64,000 nt of DNA from Bacteroides fluxus YIT 12057. Lineage in GTDB: Bacteria; Bacteroidota; Bacteroidia; Bacteroidales; Bacteroidaceae. Under the pieces are notes generated by a model, which saw only the letters and a list, made by a program, of their open reading frames with translations, was not told the DNA's origin and made no database searches. This document shows positions 27,630 to 36,481 of this stretch, piece by piece. Numbering within the stretch: the stretch's first letter is position 1; each line of letters opens with the position of its first letter. The stretch covers positions 1 to 64,000 of the forward strand of contig NZ_GL882689.1 of NCBI RefSeq assembly GCF_000195635.1, in the 5' to 3' direction. The translations under genes and the position numbers were made by a program.

Positions 27630-28418
27630 TTAAGGATTGATAATGGGGAACCAGAAATCTTTCATACGTCGTTTGTACCATGAGTGGCAGCCGAAGGGTA
27701 GTTGATTATTGTTCAGTTTATAGCATAAAGAGGGATATTTGTCGAAGCTAAACTGCAGGGCCTCCATATAGTCCGGATAGGTGAAGTTCATTCCGTGCTT
27801 ATTGACTTCTACAGAGAAAAATACATCTTCATTGAATATGTGGTTTCCCGGGTGCTGTTCAAAAAAATGGATAATGTCTTGTAGTTGTGAGACAGCTCTT
27901 AAATGGCTGCTTGTCTTGCGCAGAGACAAGCCTCCGTTACCAACCTTGAAATTGGTAATTTGTGCGTTGGGCAACCCGAATACGTTGCAAAATTGTTTTT
28001 TGATCCAGGAGGTCAAGCGTAATAAGGGGAATCGGTAGATGGGACGTACAAGCCAGGGAGCACCGACATAATCATAATCTTTGTTGCACCACTCTTTCAA
28101 TTCGTCTTTAAATATGTATGCGTCTAATTGGCAGATTAATATGTACTTATAGTTAAGAAAACGACGATAGAATTCTTCGGACATCATCAAATGGTTGTAA
28201 CCGCTGATTCCATGAAAGTATTTATCATCAAAATTTTCAAAGGTAAGTTGCGGGTATTGTTTGGAAATGGCAGTAACGTCCAATGTTGCAGGTTTGATGA
28301 CTGTTAATGGATAATCTTTCAGTATGTGGCATACCTGCTGTATGGACACCTCTTCGAAATGGTTGAACTTTGGGCGGTAAATCGGTATGATAACTTTTAC
28401 AAGATTATATTTGCTCAT
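27630..28418 (-). CDS. DUF5672 glycosyltransferase-like protein
   Basis: The 262-residue protein (ATG at 28418) has the DUF5672 pattern: VKVIIPIYRPKFNHFEE at the start, the YILICQLDAYIFKDEL segment with a DxD-like Asp, YDYVGAPWL near residues 119-127 and VGNGGLSLRKTS near 160. Members of this family are found in polysaccharide loci and are thought to be glycosyltransferases. Its stop lies 9 bp from that of the convergent GT gene, and the kinase gene ends 11 bp upstream, so it is cotranscribed with that kinase. Confidence 0.8.
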   Translation of the reverse strand: MSKYNLVKVIIPIYRPKFNHFEEVSIQQVCHILKDYPLTVIKPATLDVTAISKQYPQLTFENFDDKYFHGISGYNHLMMSEEFYRRFLNYKYILICQLDAYIFKDELKEWCNKDYDYVGAPWLVRPIYRFPLLRLTSWIKKQFCNVFGLPNAQITNFKVGNGGLSLRKTSSHLRAVSQLQDIIHFFEQHPGNHIFNEDVFFSVEVNKHGMNFTYPDYMEALQFSFDKYPSLCYKLNNNQLPFGCHSWYKRRMKDFWFPIINP

Positions 28419-28428
28419 ATTCAATGTC

Positions 28429-29196
28429 TTATTTGGCTGTAGAAGAGTGCTTGAAGTGGCACATCTTTTTTATTGCATGTTTAACTTTTCTCCTCTTTTC
28501 AAATTTGTCTAACGCTTTCATAACTGTTTCCACGCTTTGGCCGGTATCCCATTTTCTCAATATGGCGTATTGTGTAGTGATGTATTGCAGTAATTTTCGT
28601 TGGTGGGTTATGCGTTTTAGGTTGTCTAGACATTCTTGTTGGGTAGGTGAAGATTTGAAAACGGAACGATTGGTATCAATGACTGAGAATGAAACGTTGC
28701 CTTCCTTGTCTTTATGATAGAGTATATTGTTTAGATTGGGATCTCCGTGCAGAAATCCTTTAGTATGCATTTGTACGAAAAAGGCAGCCAGGCAATCGGC
28801 AAGATACGTATCGAATTCTTCACTTCCTCCTAATGTAGGGTAGATTGCGGGAATGTTACATGGGGTAGAAATGAAGAAGTATTCATGGACAAGCCCGTTT
28901 TTCTTTTGTTCGATATAGGCGATTCCTTCCGGAGTACTGATACCTTTGGATTGCAATATCTGAGCATAAAGGTAAGCCCTTTCGGCCTTGCTCTTTTTAA
29001 AGAAAGTATAGATTATCTGCTGTATAAGATTAGGCTTTTTATAGCGCTTTACAATCCATTCTCTGTTGTTGTATATAAAACTTTTTATGGTGTTGCGTCC
29101 TTGGTATAGAATCTTTCCACTGGTATCAAAGATTCCCGGTAGTTGTGAAATGAAAGGTCGGAAAATTTGGTATTTGGGCAAGATAATGATTCGCAT
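28429..29196 (-). CDS. Kdo/WaaP-type lipopolysaccharide kinase
   Basis: The 255-residue protein (ATG at 29196) shows a protein-kinase-like fold of the LPS kinase group. The ATP-site Lys is in REWIVKRYKKP, the catalytic loop is HGDPNLNNILYH (near residues 153-164) and the metal-binding Asp is in FSVIDTNRS. Such enzymes phosphorylate Kdo or heptose in the inner core of LPS. Its place in a glycosyltransferase locus with a GT9 protein supports an inner-core role. A minus-strand promoter fits at 29256-29225. Confidence 0.83.
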   Translation of the reverse strand: MRIIILPKYQIFRPFISQLPGIFDTSGKILYQGRNTIKSFIYNNREWIVKRYKKPNLIQQIIYTFFKKSKAERAYLYAQILQSKGISTPEGIAYIEQKKNGLVHEYFFISTPCNIPAIYPTLGGSEEFDTYLADCLAAFFVQMHTKGFLHGDPNLNNILYHKDKEGNVSFSVIDTNRSVFKSSPTQQECLDNLKRITHQRKLLQYITTQYAILRKWDTGQSVETVMKALDKFEKRRKVKHAIKKMCHFKHSSTAK

Positions 29197-29224
29197 GTAC
29201 TTTAATTGTTTCTGATTTGGGTTA

Positions 29225-29256
29225 CAAAGATACTGCAAATAAGTTAAATAGAGAAA
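29225..29256 (-). promoter_or_regulatory. Promoter of kinase-DUF5672 operon
   Basis: Read on the minus strand, TTTC (29256-29253) and TATCTTTG (29232-29225) are separated by 20 bp, one mismatch from the Bacteroides TTTG/TAnnTTTG consensus. The expected start, near 29218, is about 20 nt before the ATG. Confidence 0.55.
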
Positions 29257-29436
29257 TTAACGATGGAAGAACCTGAAATATTCAAGTACTCTTTTGGAGA
29301 TGCTTTAGGTGATCATAAGATAACATTTGTTTGCCATATAACCTGTTTCTCGATTCTTTTGCTTACATTTGTATTCATTGACCTTTTTAAATCGGTTAAT
29401 GACATTAATTTATGTTTCTATATAAAATTGAAGAGT

Positions 29437-30480
29437 ATGGTCTGTTACCTGTCCAAAAGTTATAAAGAGGTTAATAGTGCCGGTAGTAAGGCAAAAATGG
29501 ATATTGAGCGGATAATGGAAGACTTGGGCTTTCGTAATGTCGGTCTTAGGCAGGCTCTGTTTTCAAATGCGGTCATTGCTTATTTCTATACATTGTTCAG
29601 TGTATTGAAGGGCATTTTTTGTTTGCATAAGGACGATGTACTGGTATTGCAATATCCGTTGAAGAAGTATTATTCTTTTATTTGCAATGCCGCCCATTGG
29701 AAAGGCTGTAAGGTGATAACGGTAATCCATGATTTGGGAAGTTTCCGTAGAAAGAGACTCACGGTGGAGCAGGAGATAGCAAGACTGAACCATTCGGATT
29801 ATGTGATAGCCCATAATAAAAAAATGAAAGGCTGGTTGGAAAATCATGGGTGTAAGGCTTTGTTGGGTACTTTGGGCATATTCGATTACCTTTCTTCCAC
29901 GATGGCTTCCGCACCGGAACCCTCAGAAACCTTTAGGGTGCTTTATGCCGGAGGCTTAAGCTTGCGTAAGAATGCATTTTTGTATGAGGTGGGGAAGTAT
30001 ATCCATTCTTCTTGCCGCTTTAGTTTGTATGGGAACGGTTTTGAATTGGAAAATGCTGCAGGAAAGGAGTTTTTTGATTATATGGGCTTTGTGAGCTCAG
30101 ATGATTTGATTGCAGGTGCTCAGGGTGATTTCGGGCTTGTATGGGATGGGGCTTCTGTCTCTTCGTGTACGGGTGATTTCGGGGAATATTTACAATATAA
30201 TAACCCTCATAAGACATCTCTTTATATCCGTTGCAATTTGCCTGTTATCATTTGGAATAAAGCGGCATTGGCTGATTTTGTCCGTGAAAACGGTATTGGG
30301 CTTTGTCTGGATTCTTTGGAAGACCTGGATGCTACCCTTGCGGCGTTGACACCCGAACAATATCAAACAATGAAGAGGAATGTTGTTGCGGTCAGTGACA
30401 GGCTTGCAGGGGGAGGCTTCTTTACGCAGGCGGTAATGGATGCGATAGAGACTTTAAAGAAAGAGAGAAATGATTGTTGA
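29437..30480 (+). CDS. WbbI-like galactofuranosyltransferase
   Basis: From the ATG at 29437 the protein is 347 residues; the longer frame from 29263 adds a hydrophobic stretch with no family match. The start (CYLSKSYKEVNSAGSKAKMDIE) and the C-terminal block GDFGEYLQYNNPHKTSLYI, then IIWNKAALADFV, match my memory of E. coli WbbI, a beta-1,6-galactofuranosyltransferase, very closely. LVWDGASVSSCTGDFGEY is the family's signature acidic segment. The enzyme would transfer galactofuranose from UDP-Galf. The mutase gene glf, 1.8 kb downstream on the other strand, supplies that donor, so the two support each other. It heads the run GT-GT8-GT2. Confidence 0.82.
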   Translation: MVCYLSKSYKEVNSAGSKAKMDIERIMEDLGFRNVGLRQALFSNAVIAYFYTLFSVLKGIFCLHKDDVLVLQYPLKKYYSFICNAAHWKGCKVITVIHDLGSFRRKRLTVEQEIARLNHSDYVIAHNKKMKGWLENHGCKALLGTLGIFDYLSSTMASAPEPSETFRVLYAGGLSLRKNAFLYEVGKYIHSSCRFSLYGNGFELENAAGKEFFDYMGFVSSDDLIAGAQGDFGLVWDGASVSSCTGDFGEYLQYNNPHKTSLYIRCNLPVIIWNKAALADFVRENGIGLCLDSLEDLDATLAALTPEQYQTMKRNVVAVSDRLAGGGFFTQAVMDAIETLKKERNDC

Positions 30481-30492
30481 CATGAAGAATGT

Positions 30493-31443
30493 ATGGAAAA
30501 GGAAGTGATACAGATTGTTTGTAATATTGATACTTCTTATGTGAAGTATTGTATCGTTATGCTTACTTCTTTGTTGGAAAACAATAAGAATGAAAGGATT
30601 TGTGTTCATCTTATAGCCTCTGAATTGACCGATGAAGCCCGGATTGAAATATTGGAGGTTGTAGAAGGGAAGTATGGGCAAACGATTTGCTTTTATTTGA
30701 TTGGGGAAGAAATACTGCAAGATTGTTCCATTTATGGAGACAGTCATATTTCTTTGGCTACCTACTACCGGATATTCCTTTGCTCGATATTGCCGGCCGA
30801 TCTTTCGAAAGCTCTTTATCTGGATTGTGATTTGGTGGTGCTTGGTTCTATAAACGAATTATGGAATACGGATATTTCTCAATATGCTGTCGCTTGTGTG
30901 GAAGATATGTGGAGTGGAAAGCCGGATAATTATGAGCGCCTTCATTATGCTTCTTCTGATTCCTATTTTAATGCGGGCGTTTTGCTGGTCAATTTAGACT
31001 ACTGGCGAGAGTTGGATTTTGAAGGGCTTGCAATGGCGTATATCAAGGCGCATCATTCAGAATTGGTGTTCAATGATCAGGATGTATTGAATGCGTTGTT
31101 GCATGACAGAAAGCTTTTTTTGCCTTTTAGATGGAATGTGCAGGATGGCTTTTTGAGGAGAAAACGCCGAATCAGACAAGAAAGCATAGCAATGCTGGAT
31201 GAAGAGTTGAAGTCTCCGGTAATTATTCATTATACGGGAGGAAAAAAGCCATGGCAATATAAGTCTGTGCATCCGTATAAATCTTTTTATTATTTCTATT
31301 TGGACAAGACGAGATGGAGAGGCGAACGGCCTGTGGTGCCATTTTCATATAAATCGAAGTTGGCGTTGGATAAGTTTTTGTGCTTCTGTAAATTGGCAAA
31401 ACCTAAATATTTGAAACCTGCTGTTTTATGTGTCGAGAATTGA
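30493..31443 (+). CDS. GT8 family glycosyltransferase
   Basis: The 316-residue protein opens with IQIVCNIDTSYVKYCIVML, has the retaining-GT8 segment ALYLDCDLVVLGSINELW with the DxD motif (DCD near residues 110-112), FNAGVLLVNLDYWRE near 155-170, and HYTGGKKPWQYK near residue 252, which holds the conserved His and Gly. GT8 enzymes in LPS loci add galactose or glucose. It lies 12 bp after the Galf transferase and overlaps the next GT2 gene by 16 bp. Confidence 0.88.
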   Translation: MEKEVIQIVCNIDTSYVKYCIVMLTSLLENNKNERICVHLIASELTDEARIEILEVVEGKYGQTICFYLIGEEILQDCSIYGDSHISLATYYRIFLCSILPADLSKALYLDCDLVVLGSINELWNTDISQYAVACVEDMWSGKPDNYERLHYASSDSYFNAGVLLVNLDYWRELDFEGLAMAYIKAHHSELVFNDQDVLNALLHDRKLFLPFRWNVQDGFLRRKRRIRQESIAMLDEELKSPVIIHYTGGKKPWQYKSVHPYKSFYYFYLDKTRWRGERPVVPFSYKSKLALDKFLCFCKLAKPKYLKPAVLCVEN

Positions 31444-32264
31444 TAACGGTTGTAACCATAAGCTTTAATGCCGGAAGTTCCATCAGGAAGACGATGGAAA
31501 GTGTTTTGGCGCAGACTTACCGCCCGTTGGAGTATATCATTGTAGATGGGGGATCTTCGGACAATACGATGGAAATTGTGAAAGAATTGGAACCTGATTT
31601 TAGGAATCGGGGGATTGCTTTCCGTAGTTTGTCGGAAAGAGATAAAGGAATCTATGATGCGATGAATAAGGGGATACAGTTGGCTAGCGGCCGTTGGATA
31701 AATTTCATGAATTCGGGAGATGTGTTTTGCAATAAAAATGTGATATCCGGATTGTTCTCTTTTGATTTATGCGCAGATGTAAAGTTGTTGTATGGAGATA
31801 CCCTTAGGGTAAAGTCCTATGCCGTAGTACCTTCTAAAGGTAGCGTACCGGAGGTGACTCCCTTGAGGATGCCTGCTTGCCATCAGGCTATGTTTGCGGA
31901 TGTTGCCGAGATGAAGAAGAATCTGTTCGATTTGTCTTATCATTTGGCTGCTGATTATCATTTTGTATATAATTTGTATAGAAGAGGTGCCCGTTTGCAG
32001 TATATCCCTATGGATGTTGCTTTATGTGAGGCTGTTGATGGCGTTTCCTCTGTGTATAAGTTGGAAGTGAAAAGTGAATGTGCACGAATTAGAGGTATTG
32101 ACAAAACATTTAAATGGCGTCTTTTTTTTCTGCGAAAGAAAATTTCCTTTCGTGTGCAGAAAGCTATAGAAAAACTGATTCCTTCCCGTTATTTACTGGA
32201 AGTCAAAAAAGCCAACCGTAAGAGGTTGGAAGCAAGGACTCGCTCAATGGATGCTCATCGTTGA
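31428..32264 (+). CDS. GT2 family glycosyltransferase
   Basis: The 278-residue protein has the GT2 nucleotide-binding start ITVVTISFNAGSSIRKTMES, the VDGGSSDNT loop, and DKGIYDAMNKGIQLASGRWINFMNSGD with the metal-binding region. This is the WcaA/SpsA-like subgroup that ends in short basic helices. It overlaps the GT8 gene by 16 bp and is the last gene of this run. It ends 29 bp from the convergent glf. Confidence 0.86.
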   Translation: MCRELITVVTISFNAGSSIRKTMESVLAQTYRPLEYIIVDGGSSDNTMEIVKELEPDFRNRGIAFRSLSERDKGIYDAMNKGIQLASGRWINFMNSGDVFCNKNVISGLFSFDLCADVKLLYGDTLRVKSYAVVPSKGSVPEVTPLRMPACHQAMFADVAEMKKNLFDLSYHLAADYHFVYNLYRRGARLQYIPMDVALCEAVDGVSSVYKLEVKSECARIRGIDKTFKWRLFFLRKKISFRVQKAIEKLIPSRYLLEVKKANRKRLEARTRSMDAHR

Positions 32265-32293
32265 TAAGGAACCCCCGTTATAATGGCGTATTT

Positions 32294-33418
32294 TTATTTT
32301 TCTCCCAAGTTTCTCCATAGCTCAAGGGCTGCGGTAATTGTGTCATCCATGTCTGCGTATGTATATTGAGCCAAACGGCCTCCGAATAGAGTTTGGGTTT
32401 GCTGATTGGCCAACTCTTGATAACTTTTAAACAAGAGATTATTTTTATTGTCATTAATAGGATAATATGGCTCTTTTCCCGTTTCAAAAGAATCTGGATA
32501 TTCCCGGGTGATGACGGTAAAGGGTTGTGTTCCGAACTCAAAGTGCTTGTGTTCTATAATTCTTGTGTAGGGTATTTCCCGCTCACAGTAGTTTACGACA
32601 GCATTGCCCTGGTAGTTGGCTGTATCATCTATGCATATATGCTCAAAGCGCAGGCTCCGATATTCCAAATTCCCAAAGCGATGATCGAAATATTCATCTA
32701 TACAACCTGTATAAAGAATCTTTTTTGCAATAGAACTAAATTCTGTGCGGTGTTTAAGGAAGTCTGTGTTTGTTTTTACTTCTATTCCTTCCAGCAAGGC
32801 GCTTATTAATTTGTTGTATCCTCCTATGGGAATTCCTTGATAAGGGTCATTAAAATAATTATTGTCAAAAGTCAAGCGAAAAGGAATTCTGTTGATGATG
32901 AATGTTGGAAGTTCTGTGGCCGCACGTCCCCATTGCTTTTCTGTATATCCTTTTATCAGACGCTCATAAATATCTTTTCCGCAAAGTTTGAGAGCCTGTT
33001 CCTCTAAATTTTTCGGCTTTATGATGTGGGCAAATTCATTGCGCTGTTCGTTGATTTTGTCCATTGCTTCTTGAGGGGTACGTACTCCCCATAATTGATA
33101 GAAGGTATTCATGTTGAAAGGTAAGTTGTATAACTTGCCTTTGTAGTTGGCTATAGGCGAATTGGTATATCGGTTGAATTTGACTAACTGATTGACATAT
33201 TCCCATGTCTTGTCATTGTCTGTATGAAAGATATGGGCACCGTATTTGTGTACGTTGATGCCGTTTATCTCTTCACAGTAGATGTTTCCTCCAATGTGCG
33301 CGCGCTTCTCTATGACAAGGCATCTTTTTCCTGCTTTATATGCTTCATGGGCAAATACGGATCCGAATAAACCACTCCCGACAATCAAATAATCATATAA
33401 GGCTTTTGGAGGTATCAT
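32294..33418 (-). CDS. glf: UDP-galactopyranose mutase
   Basis: Glf converts UDP-galactopyranose to UDP-galactofuranose with reduced FAD. The 374-residue protein has the Rossmann motif IVGSGLFGSVFAHEA near residues 11-25, KRAHIGGNIYCE, HKYGAHIFHTDND (with the conserved His-Gly-Xxx-His region), YTEKQWG near 190 and GGRLAQYTYADMDDTI near the end, all typical. Its start overlaps the end of the GT9 gene by 26 bp. With the WbbI-like transferase in the same locus it indicates a galactofuranose-containing surface glycan. Confidence 0.95.
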   Translation of the reverse strand: MIPPKALYDYLIVGSGLFGSVFAHEAYKAGKRCLVIEKRAHIGGNIYCEEINGINVHKYGAHIFHTDNDKTWEYVNQLVKFNRYTNSPIANYKGKLYNLPFNMNTFYQLWGVRTPQEAMDKINEQRNEFAHIIKPKNLEEQALKLCGKDIYERLIKGYTEKQWGRAATELPTFIINRIPFRLTFDNNYFNDPYQGIPIGGYNKLISALLEGIEVKTNTDFLKHRTEFSSIAKKILYTGCIDEYFDHRFGNLEYRSLRFEHICIDDTANYQGNAVVNYCEREIPYTRIIEHKHFEFGTQPFTVITREYPDSFETGKEPYYPINDNKNNLLFKSYQELANQQTQTLFGGRLAQYTYADMDDTITAALELWRNLGEK

Positions 33419-34445
33419 TTTCTATTGTATTTTTTATTTTGTTTACTATATCTTTTACTTTTATGCCAGTAAGGCAGGCATAATCTTTCCTGAAGCATGG
33501 CTTGTTTCCGAAGATGGAGCAAGGCCGGCATGATAATTCTGTCTGTATGGCCTTATCTGTAGTTTGTCCCCATCCCATAAACCCGGCAAAAGGATGAGTG
33601 GCTCCCCAAACAGAAATGACAGGAGTGCCGGTAAGGGATGCAAGGTGCATGTTTGCTGAATCCATTGATACCATTACATTCAGATGGCTAATGAGGGCAA
33701 GCTCTTCATATAGATTTAACCTGCCTGCCAAGGACTGCACATTGGGATAGTCTGAGGCCCAGTGTTCCAATAAACGCCTTTCGGTCTTTCCGCCTCCAAA
33801 AAGAAAAATCTTCCAATTGTCATGAGTTGCCAATTCTTGAATAAGGGAAGCTATTGTTGTTTCGGGAAGCATTTTTCCTCTGTGTGCAGCGAACGGTGCA
33901 ATTCCTATCCATTGCTTGCCGTCTGGTATGCCTGCGATGGCTTGAAAAAGGGAAACATCTCCTTTGCCTTTTTTGAAGATGGAATGAAATTCTGTATTCA
34001 CAGGGTATCCCAATTCCGCAAATACCTCTTCATAGCGTGTAAAGGAAGACGGAAGCTGTTTCAATACTTTATGCCGGAACCGAACCAAGGCTTTCTTTTC
34101 TTTGCGTCCCTTTTTGATATGGGCAACTTTGGCCCCTGAAAATAAAAAAAAAGTCCGCAATATTTTGCTGCGTAGTACATCATGCAAGTCAGCAACAGCA
34201 TCATAGCCACCCTCTCTCTTCAATTTGCGGTATAATTGGAATAACCCTCCCAAGCCTTTATATCTGTTTACATCAACCCCCCGAAAAACAACGTTGGACG
34301 GCATTTTTGCAAATAACGGTTGCATAAAGGACTTGCTCAATACCGTAATCTCTATTTCCGGGTATTGTTCAGCCAATGAAGTAAGGACGGGGACGGTCAT
34401 CGCTACATCACCGAGTGCTGAAAGTCTCAGAGCTAAAATTCTCAT
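33393..34445 (-). CDS. GT9 heptosyltransferase-like protein
   Basis: The 350-residue protein starts RILALRLSALGDVAMTVPVL, the classic ADP-heptose:LPS heptosyltransferase opening, and has GIAPFAAHRGKMLP and the donor-binding block MDSANMHLASLTGTPVISVWGATHPFAGF. It may transfer a heptose or another sugar in the inner core; Bacteroides enzymes of this family are not proven to use heptose. It overlaps DUF4254 (4 bp) upstream and glf (26 bp) downstream, so all three are one operon. Confidence 0.85.
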   Translation of the reverse strand: MRILALRLSALGDVAMTVPVLTSLAEQYPEIEITVLSKSFMQPLFAKMPSNVVFRGVDVNRYKGLGGLFQLYRKLKREGGYDAVADLHDVLRSKILRTFFLFSGAKVAHIKKGRKEKKALVRFRHKVLKQLPSSFTRYEEVFAELGYPVNTEFHSIFKKGKGDVSLFQAIAGIPDGKQWIGIAPFAAHRGKMLPETTIASLIQELATHDNWKIFLFGGGKTERRLLEHWASDYPNVQSLAGRLNLYEELALISHLNVMVSMDSANMHLASLTGTPVISVWGATHPFAGFMGWGQTTDKAIQTELSCRPCSIFGNKPCFRKDYACLTGIKVKDIVNKIKNTIENDTSKSLI

Positions 34446-35047
34446 TTCTTGCCGTAAAGAACGGGGTTCAAGTTTGGATCATTGTACATTTTCATCTGTT
34501 TATAGACTTTCATGTATTTATGTCCGGCTTCGATGTCTGCAATGAGTTGGTTGATGGCTGTAGATAAGTCTTTTTGTTGTTCCAATAAAATATTCAGTTT
34601 GGTTTCGCATTGTGTATGATGCTCCGGAGTGATGTCTGTGCGTTCTACTTCCTGATGCATATGATAAATTTTCAATGCAAGGATAGACAGGCGGTCAATA
34701 GCCCAGGCAGGGCTTTCGGTATTGATTGTTGCGTCCGCTTTTACTTGGGTGCCTTTGTACTTGTCAAGAAAATAGCTGTCTATCAATTCTACCAGGTCTG
34801 TACGGTCCTGATTGGATTTGTCTATTCTTCTTTTTATTTTCAAAGCTTCTTCCGGATTGATATTCGGATCACGGATAATATCTTCCAGATGCCATTGGAC
34901 GGTATCAATCCAATTCTTCAGGTATAGATAATATTCTATGCTTTGGTGCGGATAAGGATTCTGGATGGGTGTATCGACATGATCCATTTTATGATAATCA
35001 AGAATGGCTTGTTTGAAAATTCGGTTGCTATTTTCTGTAAAGTTCAT
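34442..35047 (-). CDS. DUF4254 protein of LPS locus
   Basis: The 201-residue protein matches DUF4254: an all-helical protein with NRIFKQAILDYHKMD at the start, YLKNWIDTVQWHLEDIIRDPNI in the middle and WAIDRLSILALKIYHM near residue 120. No signal peptide or catalytic motif is seen. The family is commonly next to LPS glycosyltransferase genes, but its function is unknown. It is the first gene of the DUF4254-GT9-glf operon, overlapping the GT9 start by 4 bp. Confidence 0.8.
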   Translation of the reverse strand: MNFTENSNRIFKQAILDYHKMDHVDTPIQNPYPHQSIEYYLYLKNWIDTVQWHLEDIIRDPNINPEEALKIKRRIDKSNQDRTDLVELIDSYFLDKYKGTQVKADATINTESPAWAIDRLSILALKIYHMHQEVERTDITPEHHTQCETKLNILLEQQKDLSTAINQLIADIEAGHKYMKVYKQMKMYNDPNLNPVLYGKK

Positions 35048-35092
35048 AAATTTACTTGTTTAAATGTGGCATAAATTTTTATGTTATTGGTA

Positions 35093-35124
35093 CAAAGCTA
35101 TGTAAATTTATCAAGACTTCCAAT
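35093..35124 (-). promoter_or_regulatory. Promoter of DUF4254-GT9-glf operon
   Basis: On the minus strand, ATTG (35124-35121) is followed after 20 bp by TAGCTTTG (35100-35093), one mismatch at the -33 box and a perfect -7 box. Confidence 0.55.
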
Positions 35125-35201
35125 TATTTGTTATTAAAAATGGCATCTGCACCGTTTGCTCCATGAAATATTGGGTTCAGCGTTTTTTGGGTATATGTTT
35201 T

Positions 35202-35234
35202 TTTGGTATTGATGCAGTATATAGTATATATTTG
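35202..35234 (+). promoter_or_regulatory. Consensus Bacteroides promoter of the GT gene run at 35.3 kb
   Basis: TTTG at 35202-35205 and TATATTTG at 35227-35234 are both perfect, with 21 bp between. Transcription would begin near 35241, about 80 nt before the first GT gene. Confidence 0.7.
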
Positions 35235-35321
35235 CATTCTTTTTATAAATGCCTGATGCGATCATGCTATATGGCTTGTTTATTGAACTTAGATTTAAAT
35301 TAGATTATTTCTATTGGTAAG

Positions 35322-36458
35322 ATGAAAAGATTACTTTATATTGACCATGACTTTCATAATAAAACCAAGTCTTCGCAATTCTTGGAAGAGCTTTTAAAAA
35401 GTGCTTATGAGGTTGAGGTCTGTAATTTTGATCCTTATGATAAGGATCCGGAATCTGCCTTTGAATGCTTGAAAAATAAGGAATTTGATATATTGGTGTT
35501 GTTTCAGGTGACGCCTGATCTTGAAAGATTGAAAAAGAATGTGAGTTTTAAACATGCTGTATTTTTCCCAATGTATGATGCGTCAGGAGGGTTGGATGAT
35601 GATTTTTGGGAACAATATAGAAGTTTTAATATCATTAATTTTTCCCGCTCTCTTCATGAACGGCTTTTGGGTTTAGGATTGTCTTCCTATTATATACAGT
35701 ATTTTCCTAAGCCTGCCGAATCTTTGAAGTACGGGAATCCGGGCCATGTGTTTTTTTGGCAACGGTTAACGGATTTGAATATTGACTTGGTAGAAAGGTT
35801 GTTGAGGAAGATTAGGGTGGAGAGAATCCATGTGCATAAAGTTTTGGATCCTTATCAGACATTCTCGGAACCTTCTCTTGCCATCGCCGGTAAGATAAAG
35901 TATTCTGTATGGTTTGACACGCGTGAAGAAATGTTGAGAGTCATGGAGTCTTGTGCTCTTTATATTGCTCCGCGGTTGTATGAAGGGATCGGGATGAGTT
36001 TTTTGGAGGCTATGGCTATGGGGCGATGCGTGATTGCTCCCGACAGTCCGACGATGAATGAATATATTGTTCATGGCAAGAACGGATTGCTGTATAATTA
36101 TCATAAACCTAAACCGATAAAAGCCAGGCGCATTGAAAAAATCCAAAGAAACGCATATGAGTATATGAAAGAAGGGTATGCTCGGTGGACAAGGGATAAA
36201 TACAAGATTCTGGATTGGTTGGAGGCTCCTTTACGTCAAGACGACTGGAGAAGGATAAAAAAACAAAAAAAGTATCAGAATATTAAGATTTATCTTCTGT
36301 TTGGTTTTCTCCCTTTGTTGGTGTTAAGAGAGAAGGCTTATAAACGGTATTATGATTTATTCGGCTTTTTGCGGATTTTGAAAAGCCGGAAGAAAGAAAC
36401 TGAAATGATTTTCTATTTGTTGGGAATTATTCCTGTGTGGAAATCTAAACTGGCTTAA
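35322..36458 (+). CDS. GT1/GT4-like glycosyltransferase with C-terminal LFG repeats
   Basis: The 378-residue protein has a GT-B fold: the C-terminal donor domain shows APRLYEGIGMSFLEAMAMGRCVIAPDSPTMNEYI near residues 220-250, with the ExxxxxxE-like pattern. The N-terminal half (LLYIDHDFHNKTKSSQF) is atypical. The last 57 residues carry three repeats (LLFGFLPLL, DLFGFLRIL, YLLGIIPVW), each followed by basic residues, also seen in the next gene. These amphipathic repeats may attach the enzyme to the inner membrane. The sugar is unknown. Confidence 0.75.
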   Translation: MKRLLYIDHDFHNKTKSSQFLEELLKSAYEVEVCNFDPYDKDPESAFECLKNKEFDILVLFQVTPDLERLKKNVSFKHAVFFPMYDASGGLDDDFWEQYRSFNIINFSRSLHERLLGLGLSSYYIQYFPKPAESLKYGNPGHVFFWQRLTDLNIDLVERLLRKIRVERIHVHKVLDPYQTFSEPSLAIAGKIKYSVWFDTREEMLRVMESCALYIAPRLYEGIGMSFLEAMAMGRCVIAPDSPTMNEYIVHGKNGLLYNYHKPKPIKARRIEKIQRNAYEYMKEGYARWTRDKYKILDWLEAPLRQDDWRRIKKQKKYQNIKIYLLFGFLPLLVLREKAYKRYYDLFGFLRILKSRKKETEMIFYLLGIIPVWKSKLA

Positions 36459-36481
36459 GACAATAATAGTAAACTTTGATT

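Noticed and set aside
29263..29436. N-terminal extension of the Galf transferase with a hydrophobic stretch
   Set aside because: WbbI-like proteins start at the CYLS segment; the extension overlaps the divergent promoter.
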